DNA of 64,000 nt from Mycobacterium pinniadriaticum (GCF_026242045.1 NZ_JAPJDO010000025.1:1-64000); one strand, 5' to 3'; counted from the first letter of the stretch, positions 42,049 to 51,505 are shown. Made by a program: numbers and translations. Notes: generated from the sequence alone by a model not told the origin.

Positions 42049-43160
42049 GCTTCGGGTTCTCCACCCTGGCCCTGATCGCGGTCGTCGGCATGGTCGGGCC
42101 GCTGCTGGCATCGGTACCGCGATTACGCATCCCGGTGGTCATCGGCGAGCTCGCGGTCGGATTGCTCATCGGCAGAACCGGATTCGGGATCGTTGACGCC
42201 GCCGATCCGACTTTCAGCCTGCTGGCCGACATCGGATTCGCCCTGGTGATGTTCGTGGTGGGCACCCACGTCCCGATCCGTGATGTCACTCTGCGTTCGT
42301 CGATTCCGGGGGCGGCATTGCGGGCCGTGCTCGTCGGCGCCGTGGCGACGGGTTTCGCGATCGGGTTGGCCACGGTGTTCCACACCGGCCACGCCGCCGT
42401 GTATGCGGTGTTGATGTTCTCGTCTTCGGCGGCGTTGGTGTTGCCGGTCATCCAGTCACTCGGCATCGACGGGCCCTCGGTGAAGAGCGTCACCGCCCAG
42501 ATCGCGATCGCCGACGCGACGTCGATCATCCTGCTGCCCTTGGTGATCGACCCGGACCGTGCGGTGACCGCGGCGATCGGGGCGGTGCTGATCGCACTGT
42601 GTGCCGCACTCCTGTTCGGTGCGCTGTGGGGTTTCGACCGCTGGGGGCTGCGCAAGCGGCTGCACCATTTCTCCGAGGACAACGAGTTCGCCCTGGAATT
42701 GCGGATCAGCCTGATCGTGCTGTTCGCGCTCGCCGCCCTTGCGGTCACCACGCACGTGTCGATCATGCTGGCCGGTTTCGCGCTGGGCCTGGCGGTCAAG
42801 GCCGCAGGCGAACCGCGTCGATTGGCGCGCCAGCTGTTCGGCATCACCGAGGGATTGTTCAGTCCGCTGTTCTTCGTCTGGCTGGGCGCCTCGCTGCGGG
42901 TGCGCGAACTCGGGGACGATCCCGCCTACATCCTGCTCGGGGTCGGCCTTGGAGTGGGTGCGGTACTGGCGCACTGTGTCGCGGCCCAACTCGGGGTGCC
43001 GGTTGCCGCGGCCACCCTGGGCACCCAGAAGGATCTGCTGTCGCCGGGCGAACCATCGGCGCTGATGCTCGGAGCGCTGCTGACCATCGGCGTCACCTCG
43101 GTGGCCAGCGTTGCCGCGGCGCGCCGGAACCGGGAGCAGCCGACGCCGCCGGCTGCGTGA
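42045..43160 (+). CDS. Monovalent cation:proton antiporter (CPA2-type)
   Basis: A 371-residue transporter of the Na+/H+ exchanger (KefB/NapA-like) family with about 11-12 transmembrane segments. RIPVVIGELAVGLLIGRTGFG and GFALVMFVVGTHV are family signatures, and the AIADATSIILL segment holds the Asp expected in the ion-binding core. There is no cytoplasmic RCK domain. It starts by a GTGA overlap with the small ORF. The exchanged cation cannot be told. Confidence 0.85.
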   Translation: MSFGFSTLALIAVVGMVGPLLASVPRLRIPVVIGELAVGLLIGRTGFGIVDAADPTFSLLADIGFALVMFVVGTHVPIRDVTLRSSIPGAALRAVLVGAVATGFAIGLATVFHTGHAAVYAVLMFSSSAALVLPVIQSLGIDGPSVKSVTAQIAIADATSIILLPLVIDPDRAVTAAIGAVLIALCAALLFGALWGFDRWGLRKRLHHFSEDNEFALELRISLIVLFALAALAVTTHVSIMLAGFALGLAVKAAGEPRRLARQLFGITEGLFSPLFFVWLGASLRVRELGDDPAYILLGVGLGVGAVLAHCVAAQLGVPVAAATLGTQKDLLSPGEPSALMLGALLTIGVTSVASVAAARRNREQPTPPAA

Positions 43161-43260
43161 CGGCATTCCGGCGGCATTGCGGCTTGGCACATCGAGTCAG
43201 ACGTGAGAGCGATGCCTAAGACGATTCCGTCACTCTCGGTTCTGAGTCGATGTGGGATGT

Positions 43261-44151
43261 CTAGCTCGGCGGCACGAACCCGTCCGTGCGGGGCTCAGGC
43301 GCAGGCGCAACCGGCCCCTGCGGTGGGACGGCGGGGTAGGGCGGTGGCGGAGCGCTGGGATATGACGGCGGCGGAGCCGGATGGGTCGGTGGTGGGAGCG
43401 GTCCGGACGGTCGCAGCCGAGCCAGTTCACGACGGTGCCGTTCGGCGAGCACCGCCGCGAGAACGTACTGCGGCGGGACGCCGGGCGGCGGCGGTGGTGA
43501 GATGCGGCCGACGACATCGATGGCAATCCGGTAGGCCATCTCGTCGCGCACCGATGGCTCCAATTGTGGCGCCCGTGCCAGGAATTGGCGTGCCAGCTCA
43601 GCCTGGTCGGGGCTCAGCGCGGACAATTCGAGCGAGGACGCCCACCAGGCGAGGGCGGGCGGCATCACCGGTGGCGGCGGCAGCTTGGGGCCTCGTTCGC
43701 TGATCACGACGGTGCCGGCGAATACGTCGCCGATGCGTTTGCCGCGCGGCGAGATCAGGCTGCAGATCACCGCGGGGCCACCGGTGAACATCCAGATCTC
43801 CACGAACCCGGCCAGGGCGCGAAACAAGGCCTGCCGGAACCGTTCCGGGCCGCCGTCATCGGAGACCACCCGAAGGCCCATCACGATCTTGCCCAGTGTC
43901 CTTCCCCGGGTGGCGGTTTCGAAGACGACGGGATAACCCACGAGCGCCAGCACGGTGAAGATGATCAGGATCGCAGCCGACAGTGCATCGTCGAGCTGGG
44001 TGAGGACCGCCGCCCACAGCAGGATGCCGACGATGTAGCCGATCATGATGACGGCGATGTCGATCAGCGCGCCGACGGCCCGCACCGGCAGCTGGGCGAT
44101 CTGGACGTCGAGGACAACCGCGTCCCCGGTCACCACGGTCTCGGGCACCAT
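43261..44151 (-). CDS. RDD-family membrane protein with Pro-rich tail
   Basis: A 296-residue protein (Rv3695-like). The RDD domain (about residues 15-150) begins RAVGALIDIAVI and contains GRTLGKIVMGLRVV and the GKRIGDVFAGTVV ending. The last 100 residues are Pro-rich and probably cytoplasmic. ATG 44151 is used; TTG 44160 is possible. It diverges from the SpoIIM-like gene, with which it is genomically linked next to MoxR-DUF58 modules in Actinobacteria. Role in transport or envelope function is inferred. Confidence 0.85.
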   Translation of the reverse strand: MVPETVVTGDAVVLDVQIAQLPVRAVGALIDIAVIMIGYIVGILLWAAVLTQLDDALSAAILIIFTVLALVGYPVVFETATRGRTLGKIVMGLRVVSDDGGPERFRQALFRALAGFVEIWMFTGGPAVICSLISPRGKRIGDVFAGTVVISERGPKLPPPPVMPPALAWWASSLELSALSPDQAELARQFLARAPQLEPSVRDEMAYRIAIDVVGRISPPPPPGVPPQYVLAAVLAERHRRELARLRPSGPLPPPTHPAPPPSYPSAPPPPYPAVPPQGPVAPAPEPRTDGFVPPS

Positions 44152-44237
44152 GACGATCAACGGTACTAGTGTCGGCGTGCCGGCCTCCCGCCTCCGGCCG
44201 TTCCGGCCGGCATCGTCGCCCGGCTAAAGTCGGCCGG

Positions 44238-45230
44238 GTGGACGTCGACGCATTCGTGCTCGCTCACCAGGACAGCTGGAAGCGGCTCGACGAGCTGGTC
44301 AAACGGCGTCGTCGGCTGTCCGGTGCCGAGGTGGATGAGCTCGTCGAGCTCTACCAGCGGGTCTCCACCCATCTGTCGATGGTGCGCTCGGCATCGTCGG
44401 ATTCCGTTCTGGTCGGCCGGCTGTCCAGTCTGGTGGCGCGGGCACGCGCGGCCGTGACCGGGGCGCACGCCCCGATGTGGCACGAGTTCGGCCGGTTCTG
44501 GACGGTGTCGTTCCCGGTGGTGGCCTACCGGGCGTGGCGGTGGTGGCTGGCCACGGCGATCGTGTTCTTCGCTGTCGCGGTGGCCATCGGGATCTGGGTG
44601 AGCGGAAACCACGAGGTGCAGTCGGCGCTGAGCACGCCGGCGGAGATCGAACACCTGGTCAACCACGACTTCGCCTCGTATTACAGCGAGAACCCGGCCG
44701 GTTCGTTCGCGTTGCGGGTGTGGGTGAACAACTCCTGGGTCGCCGCGCAGTGCATCGCCTTCGCGATCCTGCTGGGCATCCCGATCCCGTGGGTGCTGTT
44801 CCAGAACGCCGCCAACCTCGGCGTCATGGGTGGGTTGATGATGGACGCCGGCAAGGCCGACGTGCTGTTCGGGCTGCTCATCCCGCACGGGCTGTTGGAG
44901 CTGACGGCGGTGTTCCTTGCCGGCGCGGTCGGCATGCGGCTGGGTTGGACAGTGATCTCGCCGGGTGATCGGCCCCGCAGCCAAGCCCTGGCCGAGCAGG
45001 GCCGCGCGGTGGTCGCGGCGGCGGTCGGGCTCACCGGCGTGTTGCTGGTGTCGGGGTTGATCGAGGCGTTGGTGACGCCGTCGCCGCTGCCGACCTTCCT
45101 GCGTATCGGCATCGGTGTGGCCGCCGAGGCAGCCTTCCTGTTCTATGTCGTCTACTTCGGCCGCAAGGCCGGCCGAGCCGGTGAGACCGGGGACGTCGAG
45201 GACGCCCCCGACGTCGTTCCCACGGGCTAA
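44238..45230 (+). CDS. Stage II sporulation protein M-like membrane protein
   Basis: A 330-residue SpoIIM-family protein (Rv3694c-like). A charged N-terminal helical region (VDAFVLAHQDSWKRLDELVKRR) precedes about five transmembrane segments with the conserved NNSWVAAQCIAFAILLGIP and LIPHGLLELTAVFLAG motifs. In non-sporulating bacteria such proteins accompany MoxR, DUF58 and RDD genes. The GTG start at 44238 is the best fit. It is convergent with the DUF58 gene across a large inverted repeat. Confidence 0.85.
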   Translation: MDVDAFVLAHQDSWKRLDELVKRRRRLSGAEVDELVELYQRVSTHLSMVRSASSDSVLVGRLSSLVARARAAVTGAHAPMWHEFGRFWTVSFPVVAYRAWRWWLATAIVFFAVAVAIGIWVSGNHEVQSALSTPAEIEHLVNHDFASYYSENPAGSFALRVWVNNSWVAAQCIAFAILLGIPIPWVLFQNAANLGVMGGLMMDAGKADVLFGLLIPHGLLELTAVFLAGAVGMRLGWTVISPGDRPRSQALAEQGRAVVAAAVGLTGVLLVSGLIEALVTPSPLPTFLRIGIGVAAEAAFLFYVVYFGRKAGRAGETGDVEDAPDVVPTG

Positions 45231-45305
45231 CTCTCCTGGCGAGCAGACATAAACGGGCGCGAAATCTCGGCGTGTCGGGAACGTTTGCGTCTGGTCGCGG
45301 GAGAG
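45231..45305. terminator. Imperfect inverted repeat between convergent genes
   Basis: CTCTCCTGGCGAGCAGAC followed by ATAAACG is mirrored by CGTTTGCGTCTGGTCGC and GGGAGAG at the right end, with a few mismatches. The arms enclose GGGCGCGAAATCTCGGCG. It fills the gap between the SpoIIM-like and DUF58 genes and probably terminates both. Its GCGAGCAG arm resembles the terminator at 37765-37826. Confidence 0.6.
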
Positions 45306-45308
45306 AGG

Positions 45309-46631
45309 TTAGAGGCGGCCGGCGGCCTTCATCGCCAGGTAGCGGTCGGCCAGGGCCGGCGCCAGGTCCTCCGGCGGCGCGTCGACCACCTCCACGCCGC
45401 TGTGCCGCAACCGGCTGGCGATGGTGCGCCGGTCATTGCGGGCCCGTTCGGCCGCCGCCGCGTCGTAGACCTGGGCGGCGTCCGAGCGGCCGGCCGCGAG
45501 ATCATCGACGCGTGGATCAGACACCGCCGCGACGATCACCTGGTGCCGGGCCGACAGCTGCGGCAACACCGGCAGCAGGCCCTCGTCGAGCGCCGAGGCG
45601 TTGAGGTCGGTCAGCAGCACCACCAGCGCCCGGCGGCGCACCCGGCGCTGCACGGAGGCGACCATGGCGGTGGCATCCGACTCGATCAGAGCCGGCTCCA
45701 GCGGTGCCATGGCCTCCACCAGTTGGGCGAGCAGCTCGGTTCGGGAGGCGCCGAACACCGCCGCCCGGGTGATCCGGTCGTGGGCGAGGAAGTCGACGTG
45801 GTCGCCGGCGCGCGCGGCCAGCGCGGCCAACAGCAGCGCGGCGTCCATCGACCAGTCCAGTCGGGGCCAGCCGCCCGGGTCCCTGGCGGTGGGATCCACA
45901 CCGACGCGCCCCGCCGATGTCCGGCCGGTGTCGAGCACGATCACCACCCGCCGGTCACGTTCGGGTCGCCAGGTGCGCACCACCACGTCGGCGCGGCGGG
46001 CAGTGGCCCGCCAGTCGATCGAGCGGACATCGTCGCCCACGACGTATTCGCGCAGCGAGTCGAATTCGGTGCCTTGGCCGCGGATCAGCACGGGCAGTAG
46101 GCCGTCGATCTCGCGCAGCCGGGCCAGCCGGGACGGCAGGTGCTTACGAGACAGGAACGGTGGCAGGATGCGCACCTGACCGGTGACGGGGTAGGACCGC
46201 TGGCGGCCGGCGATGCCCAGGGGTCCGATCGAGCGGACGGTGACGCCGTCGGAGTGCAGGTCGCCGCGACGTACCGGCCGCAGCACCGTTGTGACGGTGA
46301 GTGTTTCAGTCTCACGAACAGCGATCGAATGTGCGCGGGGCTCGGCACATGCGCTGGGTGGCCAGGCATCGCGCAAGGCGCCACGGAACCGGCGGGATCC
46401 GGCGTTGTGTACCTGCAGGGCGGCGTTGACGGGTTGACCCAACCGGGCAGATGCATCGCCGGCCCGGGTCAACCGCAGCGCACCCGGATGTCCGGCGAAC
46501 GCCACATCGACGCCGATCGCGGCCAGCAACACCAGCAGCACGGCCACGAATGTGGTTGCCGGCCATGGTGACAGCGCGATCGGCAGTACGCCCAACAGGG
46601 CGATCAGCCCGGCGCGCCCGGTGAGGACCAC
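45309..46631 (-). CDS. DUF58-domain protein of the MoxR module
   Basis: A 440-residue protein (Rv3693-like) with two N-terminal transmembrane helices, a beta-rich middle and a DUF58 domain (FDSLREYVVGDDVRSIDWRATARR), followed by a von Willebrand A-like region. The MIDAS position reads VIVLDTGRTSAG, so the classic DxSxS is not intact. It probably binds clients for, or is remodelled by, the MoxR ATPase. GTG 46631 shares one base with the moxR stop (TAGTG). Last gene of a five-gene operon. Confidence 0.87.
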   Translation of the reverse strand: MVLTGRAGLIALLGVLPIALSPWPATTFVAVLLVLLAAIGVDVAFAGHPGALRLTRAGDASARLGQPVNAALQVHNAGSRRFRGALRDAWPPSACAEPRAHSIAVRETETLTVTTVLRPVRRGDLHSDGVTVRSIGPLGIAGRQRSYPVTGQVRILPPFLSRKHLPSRLARLREIDGLLPVLIRGQGTEFDSLREYVVGDDVRSIDWRATARRADVVVRTWRPERDRRVVIVLDTGRTSAGRVGVDPTARDPGGWPRLDWSMDAALLLAALAARAGDHVDFLAHDRITRAAVFGASRTELLAQLVEAMAPLEPALIESDATAMVASVQRRVRRRALVVLLTDLNASALDEGLLPVLPQLSARHQVIVAAVSDPRVDDLAAGRSDAAQVYDAAAAERARNDRRTIASRLRHSGVEVVDAPPEDLAPALADRYLAMKAAGRL

Positions 46632-47614
46632 TAGCGTGGCACCGGCACCGAGGCCAGGATGCCGTCGAGCACCCCATCGGGGGTGGCACCCTCGAGTTCG
46701 GCTTCCGGGCGTAGCGCTATCCGGTGGCGGAGCGTCGGCCGGGCCATGGCCTTGACGTCGTCCGGAGTGACGTAGCCGCGGCCCGACAGCCACGCCCACG
46801 ACCGCGCCGTGCCCAGCAGTGCGGTGGCGCCGCGTGGCGACACCCCGAGCTGAAGCGATGGCGAATTCCTTGTCGCGCCGACGATATCGACGATGTAGCC
46901 GAGCACCTCATCGGCGATCAGCACCTGTTTCACCGCCCGGCGGCCTGCGGCGAGTTCGGCTGCGCCCGCAACCGGGTGGATGGTGCTCAGATCGCGGGGG
47001 TCGAAGCCGCCGGCGTGCCGGGACAGGATCGCGATCTCCTGGTCGCGCGGGGGCAGCGGGACGTTCAGCTTCAGCAGGAACCGGTCCAGCTGCGCCTCGG
47101 GCAGCTGATAGGTGCCTTCGTACTCGATCGGGTTCTGGGTGGCGGCGACGATGAACGGGTCGGGTAGCAGTCGGGGCTCGCCGTCCACGCTGACCTGGCG
47201 TTCCTCCATCGCCTCGAGCAGGGCCGCCTGGGTTTTCGGTGGGGTGCGGTTGATTTCGTCGGCCAGCATGAGGTTGGTGAACACCGGGCCTTCGCGGAAG
47301 ACGAAGGCTGCCGTCCTGGCGTCGTAGACCAGCGACCCGGTGACATCGCCTGGCATCAGGTCCGGTGTGAACTGCACCCGCTTGAAGTCCAGCTGCAGTG
47401 CCGCGGCCATCGCCCGCACCAACAGCGTCTTGGCAACACCCGGAACACCTTCCAGCAGGACGTGGCCGCGGCACAGCAGGGCGATCACCAGTCCGCTGAT
47501 CACGGCGTCCTGTCCGACGACGGCCTTGGCGATCTCACCGCGCAAGGCCAGTAGTGCGGCCCGGGCCGCATCGCTCTCGGCGGTGGGCGAGGGTGGTGGG
47601 GCAAAATGCGTCAC
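46631..47614 (-). CDS. moxR: MoxR-family AAA+ ATPase
   Basis: A 327-residue MoxR AAA+ protein (Rv3692-like). Walker A is GHVLLEGVPGVAKTLL, Walker B MLADEINRTPPKTQAALLEAMEE, and ATQNPIEYEGTYQLPEAQLDRF contains sensor 1 and the arginine finger region. MoxR proteins act as chaperone-like ATPases for VWA/DUF58 partners. GTG 47614 overlaps the DUF4350 gene stop by 4 bp, and its own stop overlaps the DUF58 start. Confidence 0.93.
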   Translation of the reverse strand: MTHFAPPPSPTAESDAARAALLALRGEIAKAVVGQDAVISGLVIALLCRGHVLLEGVPGVAKTLLVRAMAAALQLDFKRVQFTPDLMPGDVTGSLVYDARTAAFVFREGPVFTNLMLADEINRTPPKTQAALLEAMEERQVSVDGEPRLLPDPFIVAATQNPIEYEGTYQLPEAQLDRFLLKLNVPLPPRDQEIAILSRHAGGFDPRDLSTIHPVAGAAELAAGRRAVKQVLIADEVLGYIVDIVGATRNSPSLQLGVSPRGATALLGTARSWAWLSGRGYVTPDDVKAMARPTLRHRIALRPEAELEGATPDGVLDGILASVPVPR

Positions 47615-48735
47615 GACGTCGTGACCTGCCTTTCGATGTCGTCGAGTGCGTGGGCCAGATGGAGGAGATCGGAATCGGTGGAGGGTGGTGGGCCGAACAA
47701 CACATGCCGCACGGTGTTCGGGTCTCCCGGGTAGCGCGCAGCGATCGCGTCCACGACCGCGGCGGGAGAAGCGTTGGGGCCCAGCCCCAGTCGCGGTGCC
47801 AGTCGCTGCAATGTCGCGGCGCGCAGTGCTTGGGCCGCTTGCCCGCGGGCGCGCCGGGATCGGTACAGCCGGGCACGTCCTTCGACCGTTTCCGAAGCCC
47901 GTACGACCACCGGTAGCTTCTCGGCGACCAGCGGGCCCAGCCGGCGGCCCTGCCACACGGCGAGCAGTACGACGACCAGACACAGCTGCCAGACCATCCA
48001 GCCCACCGCATCGGGCATCAGGTCGGTCAGCGAAGAGCCCTCCGAGACGCTTTCACCCTCGGGGCGTTGCGGTGCGTACCAGATGAGTCGCGGACGGTTG
48101 CCGGCCAGGTTCAGCGCCAGCGCGGCGTTGCCTTGTTTGAGTAGTCCGCCGTTGGTCATGAAGTCCGCGCTGCCGACGACGGTGATGGTGCGGCCCCCAG
48201 CCTGGTAGCGGACCAGGGCCCCGCCGTAGCACCGGGTCAGATCGATGTCGCCGGCCTTCTCATAGGTATCGGCGGTGTCCAGTTGCGCTGTCCCGGACCG
48301 ATTCGCCTCCGGCAGATCGCAATCGGGCTCCATGGTGAGCATGCTGGCGCCGCCGAGGCGGATATCGGGAGAAAGCGCCTCCCGCACGCGTGAAGTGGGT
48401 TCCACCAGCAGGCGGTCGCCGGGGACGGCTGCCAGGCGTCTCAGCAGATCCGTATCACGGGTGTAGTAGGTCTCTGCCGCCAGCAGCAGCGTGTCCGGGC
48501 GGGCGGCCCGCTCCACATCGGCTACGTCGTCGGCGACGACGACATCGACACCGCGCTCGCGAAGCAGGGTGACCACGGCGTGTGCACCGGCGGGGCGGGT
48601 GGAGTCGGGATCCATCCGGCCGCCCGGGCGGGGCGCGGTGAGGAAGGCGCTGACCGCGGCGATCGCCGCGATCGTGATCAGCGCCAGGGCAATCCAACGT
48701 CCGGTGCGCCAGCGTTGGCCGATAGTGGTGCTCAC
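47611..48735 (-). CDS. DUF4350 membrane protein of the MoxR module
   Basis: A 374-residue protein (Rv3691-like). One N-terminal helix (WIALALITIAAIAAVSAFL) is followed by an extracytoplasmic DUF4350 region (about 45-240), a second helix (VGWMVWQLCLVVVLLAVWQG) and a basic cytoplasmic tail. It is GTGA-coupled at both ends to the DUF4129 and moxR genes. Its role is likely at the membrane interface of the MoxR complex; no activity is known. Confidence 0.83.
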   Translation of the reverse strand: MSTTIGQRWRTGRWIALALITIAAIAAVSAFLTAPRPGGRMDPDSTRPAGAHAVVTLLRERGVDVVVADDVADVERAARPDTLLLAAETYYTRDTDLLRRLAAVPGDRLLVEPTSRVREALSPDIRLGGASMLTMEPDCDLPEANRSGTAQLDTADTYEKAGDIDLTRCYGGALVRYQAGGRTITVVGSADFMTNGGLLKQGNAALALNLAGNRPRLIWYAPQRPEGESVSEGSSLTDLMPDAVGWMVWQLCLVVVLLAVWQGRRLGPLVAEKLPVVVRASETVEGRARLYRSRRARGQAAQALRAATLQRLAPRLGLGPNASPAAVVDAIAARYPGDPNTVRHVLFGPPPSTDSDLLHLAHALDDIERQVTTS

Positions 48736-49385
48736 CGCAGCGGTGCCCAGGTGTCAGGGGTGGCGGGAGCGGCCACGTCGGCGGTGCTCGGGGCGCCGTG
48801 ACGACGCAGCGCATCGTCGAGTTCGGCGACCATCCGGTAGTCGGGTTCGGTACCGGGTTGCTCACCGTAGGTGACGTCGTTGAATACCGCTGCCGCGCGC
48901 CGTAGTTCACCGTCGAATGCGGGCATCAGCTCGCCGGCGTCACGGGCGAGCTCGTTGGCGGTGCGGCCCGGGACGGGGTTGAGCAGCCCTCCTTGTTCGA
49001 GTTGGCGGCCCACCGCTCGAAGCCGGTGCCGGATCGCGGCCGCCCAGTTACCTTGGGTGGCATACGTCTCCGCGGTTGCCCGGTGCTCGGCCGCGCTGAG
49101 TTCATGGGCGCCGAACAGTCCGGCACCCGCGCCGCGGTCGGTCCGCATCGTGCGCCTGGCGACCCGGACCGCGACGATGAACGCCACCAGTACGACGAGG
49201 GCCAGCACCGTGATGGTCAACCAACCACCCGGGATCGAGGAACCCTCGAGGATCACCCGATAGATCAACTCCTGCAGCCATTCACCGAGCCGGTCGGTCA
49301 ATGACGGCTTGGGATAGATCGCTTTGGCCAGCTCATGCTGGGCCGCTTCATGCGCGGTTTCACGGTCGATGTCGATGGTGGGCAT
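48732..49385 (-). CDS. DUF4129 membrane protein of the MoxR module
   Basis: A 217-residue protein (Rv3690-like) with one transmembrane helix near residues 57-75 and a C-terminal DUF4129 domain (RTANELARDAGELMPAF, AAAVFNDVTYGEQPG). DUF4129 is a recurrent partner in MoxR and transglutaminase loci. The stop overlaps the next GTG by 4 bp; its start is 12 bases after the Pro-rich membrane protein gene. Confidence 0.83.
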   Translation of the reverse strand: MPTIDIDRETAHEAAQHELAKAIYPKPSLTDRLGEWLQELIYRVILEGSSIPGGWLTITVLALVVLVAFIVAVRVARRTMRTDRGAGAGLFGAHELSAAEHRATAETYATQGNWAAAIRHRLRAVGRQLEQGGLLNPVPGRTANELARDAGELMPAFDGELRRAAAVFNDVTYGEQPGTEPDYRMVAELDDALRRHGAPSTADVAAPATPDTWAPLR

Positions 49386-49397
49386 GGTGTTATGGCG

Positions 49398-50585
49398 TCA
49401 CCTCGACGGGGTCAGCCACAGATTGTCGGCCGCCATCGTGTCGCCGGGCCCGGCGGCGGCCCCGGTCTGCAACACCAGATCGAATGCCTCGGCACGGATC
49501 CGGATGTCGGTGTAGAGCAGCACCACCACCCCGGCGGTGAATGGTGCGGTGATGATCTGGGCGATCGCACCGCCGACGGCGGTCAGTGTGGTCGCCAGGA
49601 TGACGCCGCCCGAGGACGTCTCCCCGAGCAGCAGCACCTGTCCGGCGATGCTGAACGGAACCGAGACCGCGCCGGCGATCACCGCCGCGACGAGTCCGGC
49701 CAGCAGCCGTATTCCGATGACTCGCCAGAAGTGGTTGCGCACCAGTCCGAATGAGCGGCGGATCGACGCCATCACGGGCTTTCGCTCCAACACGACCGCC
49801 ACCGGTCCGAACGACAGCGCGGTGTACAGGTAGGTCAGGGCGGCGATCAACGCAAGTACCAGCGGGATACCGATGATCACCGCAGCGGCGCCGTTGGCGG
49901 CCGCCGCAATTCCGGCGATGACGCCCGCCACCACCCCGACCAGCACCATCGCGGCGAGTATCTCCAGTGCGCTGAAACCGAGCAGTGCCAGCAGCCGGCT
50001 CTTCACCCGCTGCCAGGCCTCGCCGACGGTGATCTTGGCGCCGAACACCGCCCTCCCGACCACCACTGTGAGCATGCCGGACAGCAGAATACCCGCCAGG
50101 AAGGTGGTCAGCGCCGTGGTGAGGCTGGACAGCGCGGACCCCACGAGCACCGGGGTGGACAGCTCTTCCCCGGTCGGGGCGCCGACCTTGGCGCCCATGG
50201 AAATCAGCGGTCCCAGCTGCAGGATCAGCGCCAGAAGTTGGGTGACCACCACGACAACGGTGGTCAGGCCCAGGGTCGCCTTCGGATTGGCCCGGATGTA
50301 CCCGACCGCACCGTTGAAGATGTCGCTGAGCGAGAGCGGCCGCAGTGGGATGACACCGGGCTTGGCCGCCATGGGTACCGGCATGCCGTAACCCGGGGGC
50401 GGGTACCCCGGTGGGCCGTATGGCGGAGGGGGGTATCCCGGTGGGCCGTATGGCGGTGGCGGGTAGCCGGGCGCCGGGTATCCGGGTGGCGGATATCCGG
50501 CCCCTGGCCCATACGGTGGGTACCCGGGCGGCGGGAACGATGGCTGACCAGGCCATCCAGGCGGTCCGGCAGGTGGTGCCGTCAC
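49398..50585 (-). CDS. Pro/Gly/Tyr-rich multipass membrane protein
   Basis: A 395-residue protein (Rv3689-like). The N-terminal 75 residues are PGYPPPPYGPPGYPPP-type repeats. Then come about six transmembrane helices resembling the glycerophosphoryl diester phosphodiesterase membrane domain (LSDIFNGAVGYIRANPKATLG is typical). The start is GTG 50585; a longer frame reaches 50642. It heads the MoxR-module operon. A 10-codon ORF (50582-50614) directly precedes and overlaps its start. Confidence 0.82.
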   Translation of the reverse strand: MTAPPAGPPGWPGQPSFPPPGYPPYGPGAGYPPPGYPAPGYPPPPYGPPGYPPPPYGPPGYPPPGYGMPVPMAAKPGVIPLRPLSLSDIFNGAVGYIRANPKATLGLTTVVVVVTQLLALILQLGPLISMGAKVGAPTGEELSTPVLVGSALSSLTTALTTFLAGILLSGMLTVVVGRAVFGAKITVGEAWQRVKSRLLALLGFSALEILAAMVLVGVVAGVIAGIAAAANGAAAVIIGIPLVLALIAALTYLYTALSFGPVAVVLERKPVMASIRRSFGLVRNHFWRVIGIRLLAGLVAAVIAGAVSVPFSIAGQVLLLGETSSGGVILATTLTAVGGAIAQIITAPFTAGVVVLLYTDIRIRAEAFDLVLQTGAAAGPGDTMAADNLWLTPSR

Positions 50586-50684
50586 CGGGCGGTGCTCCCG
50601 ACGTCGTTGCTCATGAGCCCATCCTGTCGACCGGCGGGGCATTTCTCAACGTCCCGCTCATCTCGGTCGCGTAGCGTTTGCACC

Positions 50685-51149
50685 ATGGCGGAGCTCAAGG
50701 ACCGGCTCAGATCGGACCTCACCGAAGCGATGAAGACCCAGGACAAGTTGCGTACCGCGACGCTGCGGCTGCTGCTCGCGGCGATCCAGACCGAGGAGGT
50801 CTCGGGCAAGCAGTCGCGTGACCTCTCCGACGACGACGTGCTCAAGGTGCTGGCCAGGGAGTCCAAGAAGCGCAGCGAGTCCGCCGAGATCTACACCCAG
50901 AACGGTCGCGGTGAGCTGGCCGCCGAGGAGCATGCCGAGGCCCGGATCATCGACGAGTACCTCCCGACCCCGCTGACCGAAGCCGAGGTGGCCGACGTGG
51001 CCGACACCGCGATCGCCCAGGTCGCCGAAGAGCTCGGGGAACGCCCATCGATGAAGAACATGGGTCTGGTGATGAAGGCCGCCACCGCGATCGCCGCGGG
51101 CAAGGCCGACGGTTCGCGGCTGTCCGCGGCGGTCAAGGCCCGCCTGTAG
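50685..51149 (+). CDS. GatB/YqeY domain protein
   Basis: A 154-residue YqeY-family protein (Rv3688c-like). The N-terminal helical part (ELKDRLRSDLTEAMKTQDKL) and the C-terminal YqeY domain (EYLPTPLTEAEVADV, KADGSRLSAAVKARL) resemble the tRNA-binding tail of GatB. Free-standing YqeY proteins have no settled role, though tRNA association is inferred. It diverges from the MoxR-module operon by 99 bp. Confidence 0.9.
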   Translation: MAELKDRLRSDLTEAMKTQDKLRTATLRLLLAAIQTEEVSGKQSRDLSDDDVLKVLARESKKRSESAEIYTQNGRGELAAEEHAEARIIDEYLPTPLTEAEVADVADTAIAQVAEELGERPSMKNMGLVMKAATAIAAGKADGSRLSAAVKARL

Positions 51150-51340
51150 TCGTGCGCCGTTTCCCCGGGTGAGGTGCGGGTATCCGGCACGCGCGAGCCG
51201 AGTGGCGCCAAAGATGTTGTGTATTGGCACCGTTTCGGCTGCGGATGGGTTTCGGCTCGACGCCGCCGTCGCCGGATCCGGCACGTGATATCGCCCACCG
51301 TCGGGTTGAAACCGGCCCCTCGCGGGTAACCCCGACGGCC

Positions 51341-51505
51341 ATGACCGATCCGACTTCCGACGAAGACGACCACGCCGACTACACCGACGCCCACAAAGAG
51401 TTGCGCAGAGCCGACCGGCTCGGGTCGGGTCCCGAGCGCGGCGAGGACATCCGCGACCTCGCTCCTGACGTCGCGGACCTGCCCGGCGACGAGCCGCCCG
51501 ACTGA
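51341..51505 (+). CDS. Small acidic hypothetical protein
   Basis: A 54-residue ORF rich in Asp/Glu (TSDEDDHADYTDAHKEL and DIRDLAPDVADLPGDEPPD), with no hydrophobic segment. No ribosome site is clear. The composition suits a small cytosolic disordered protein, but it could be spurious. The 190 bp before it (51150-51340) contain no other feature I can support. Confidence 0.35.
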   Translation: MTDPTSDEDDHADYTDAHKELRRADRLGSGPERGEDIRDLAPDVADLPGDEPPD

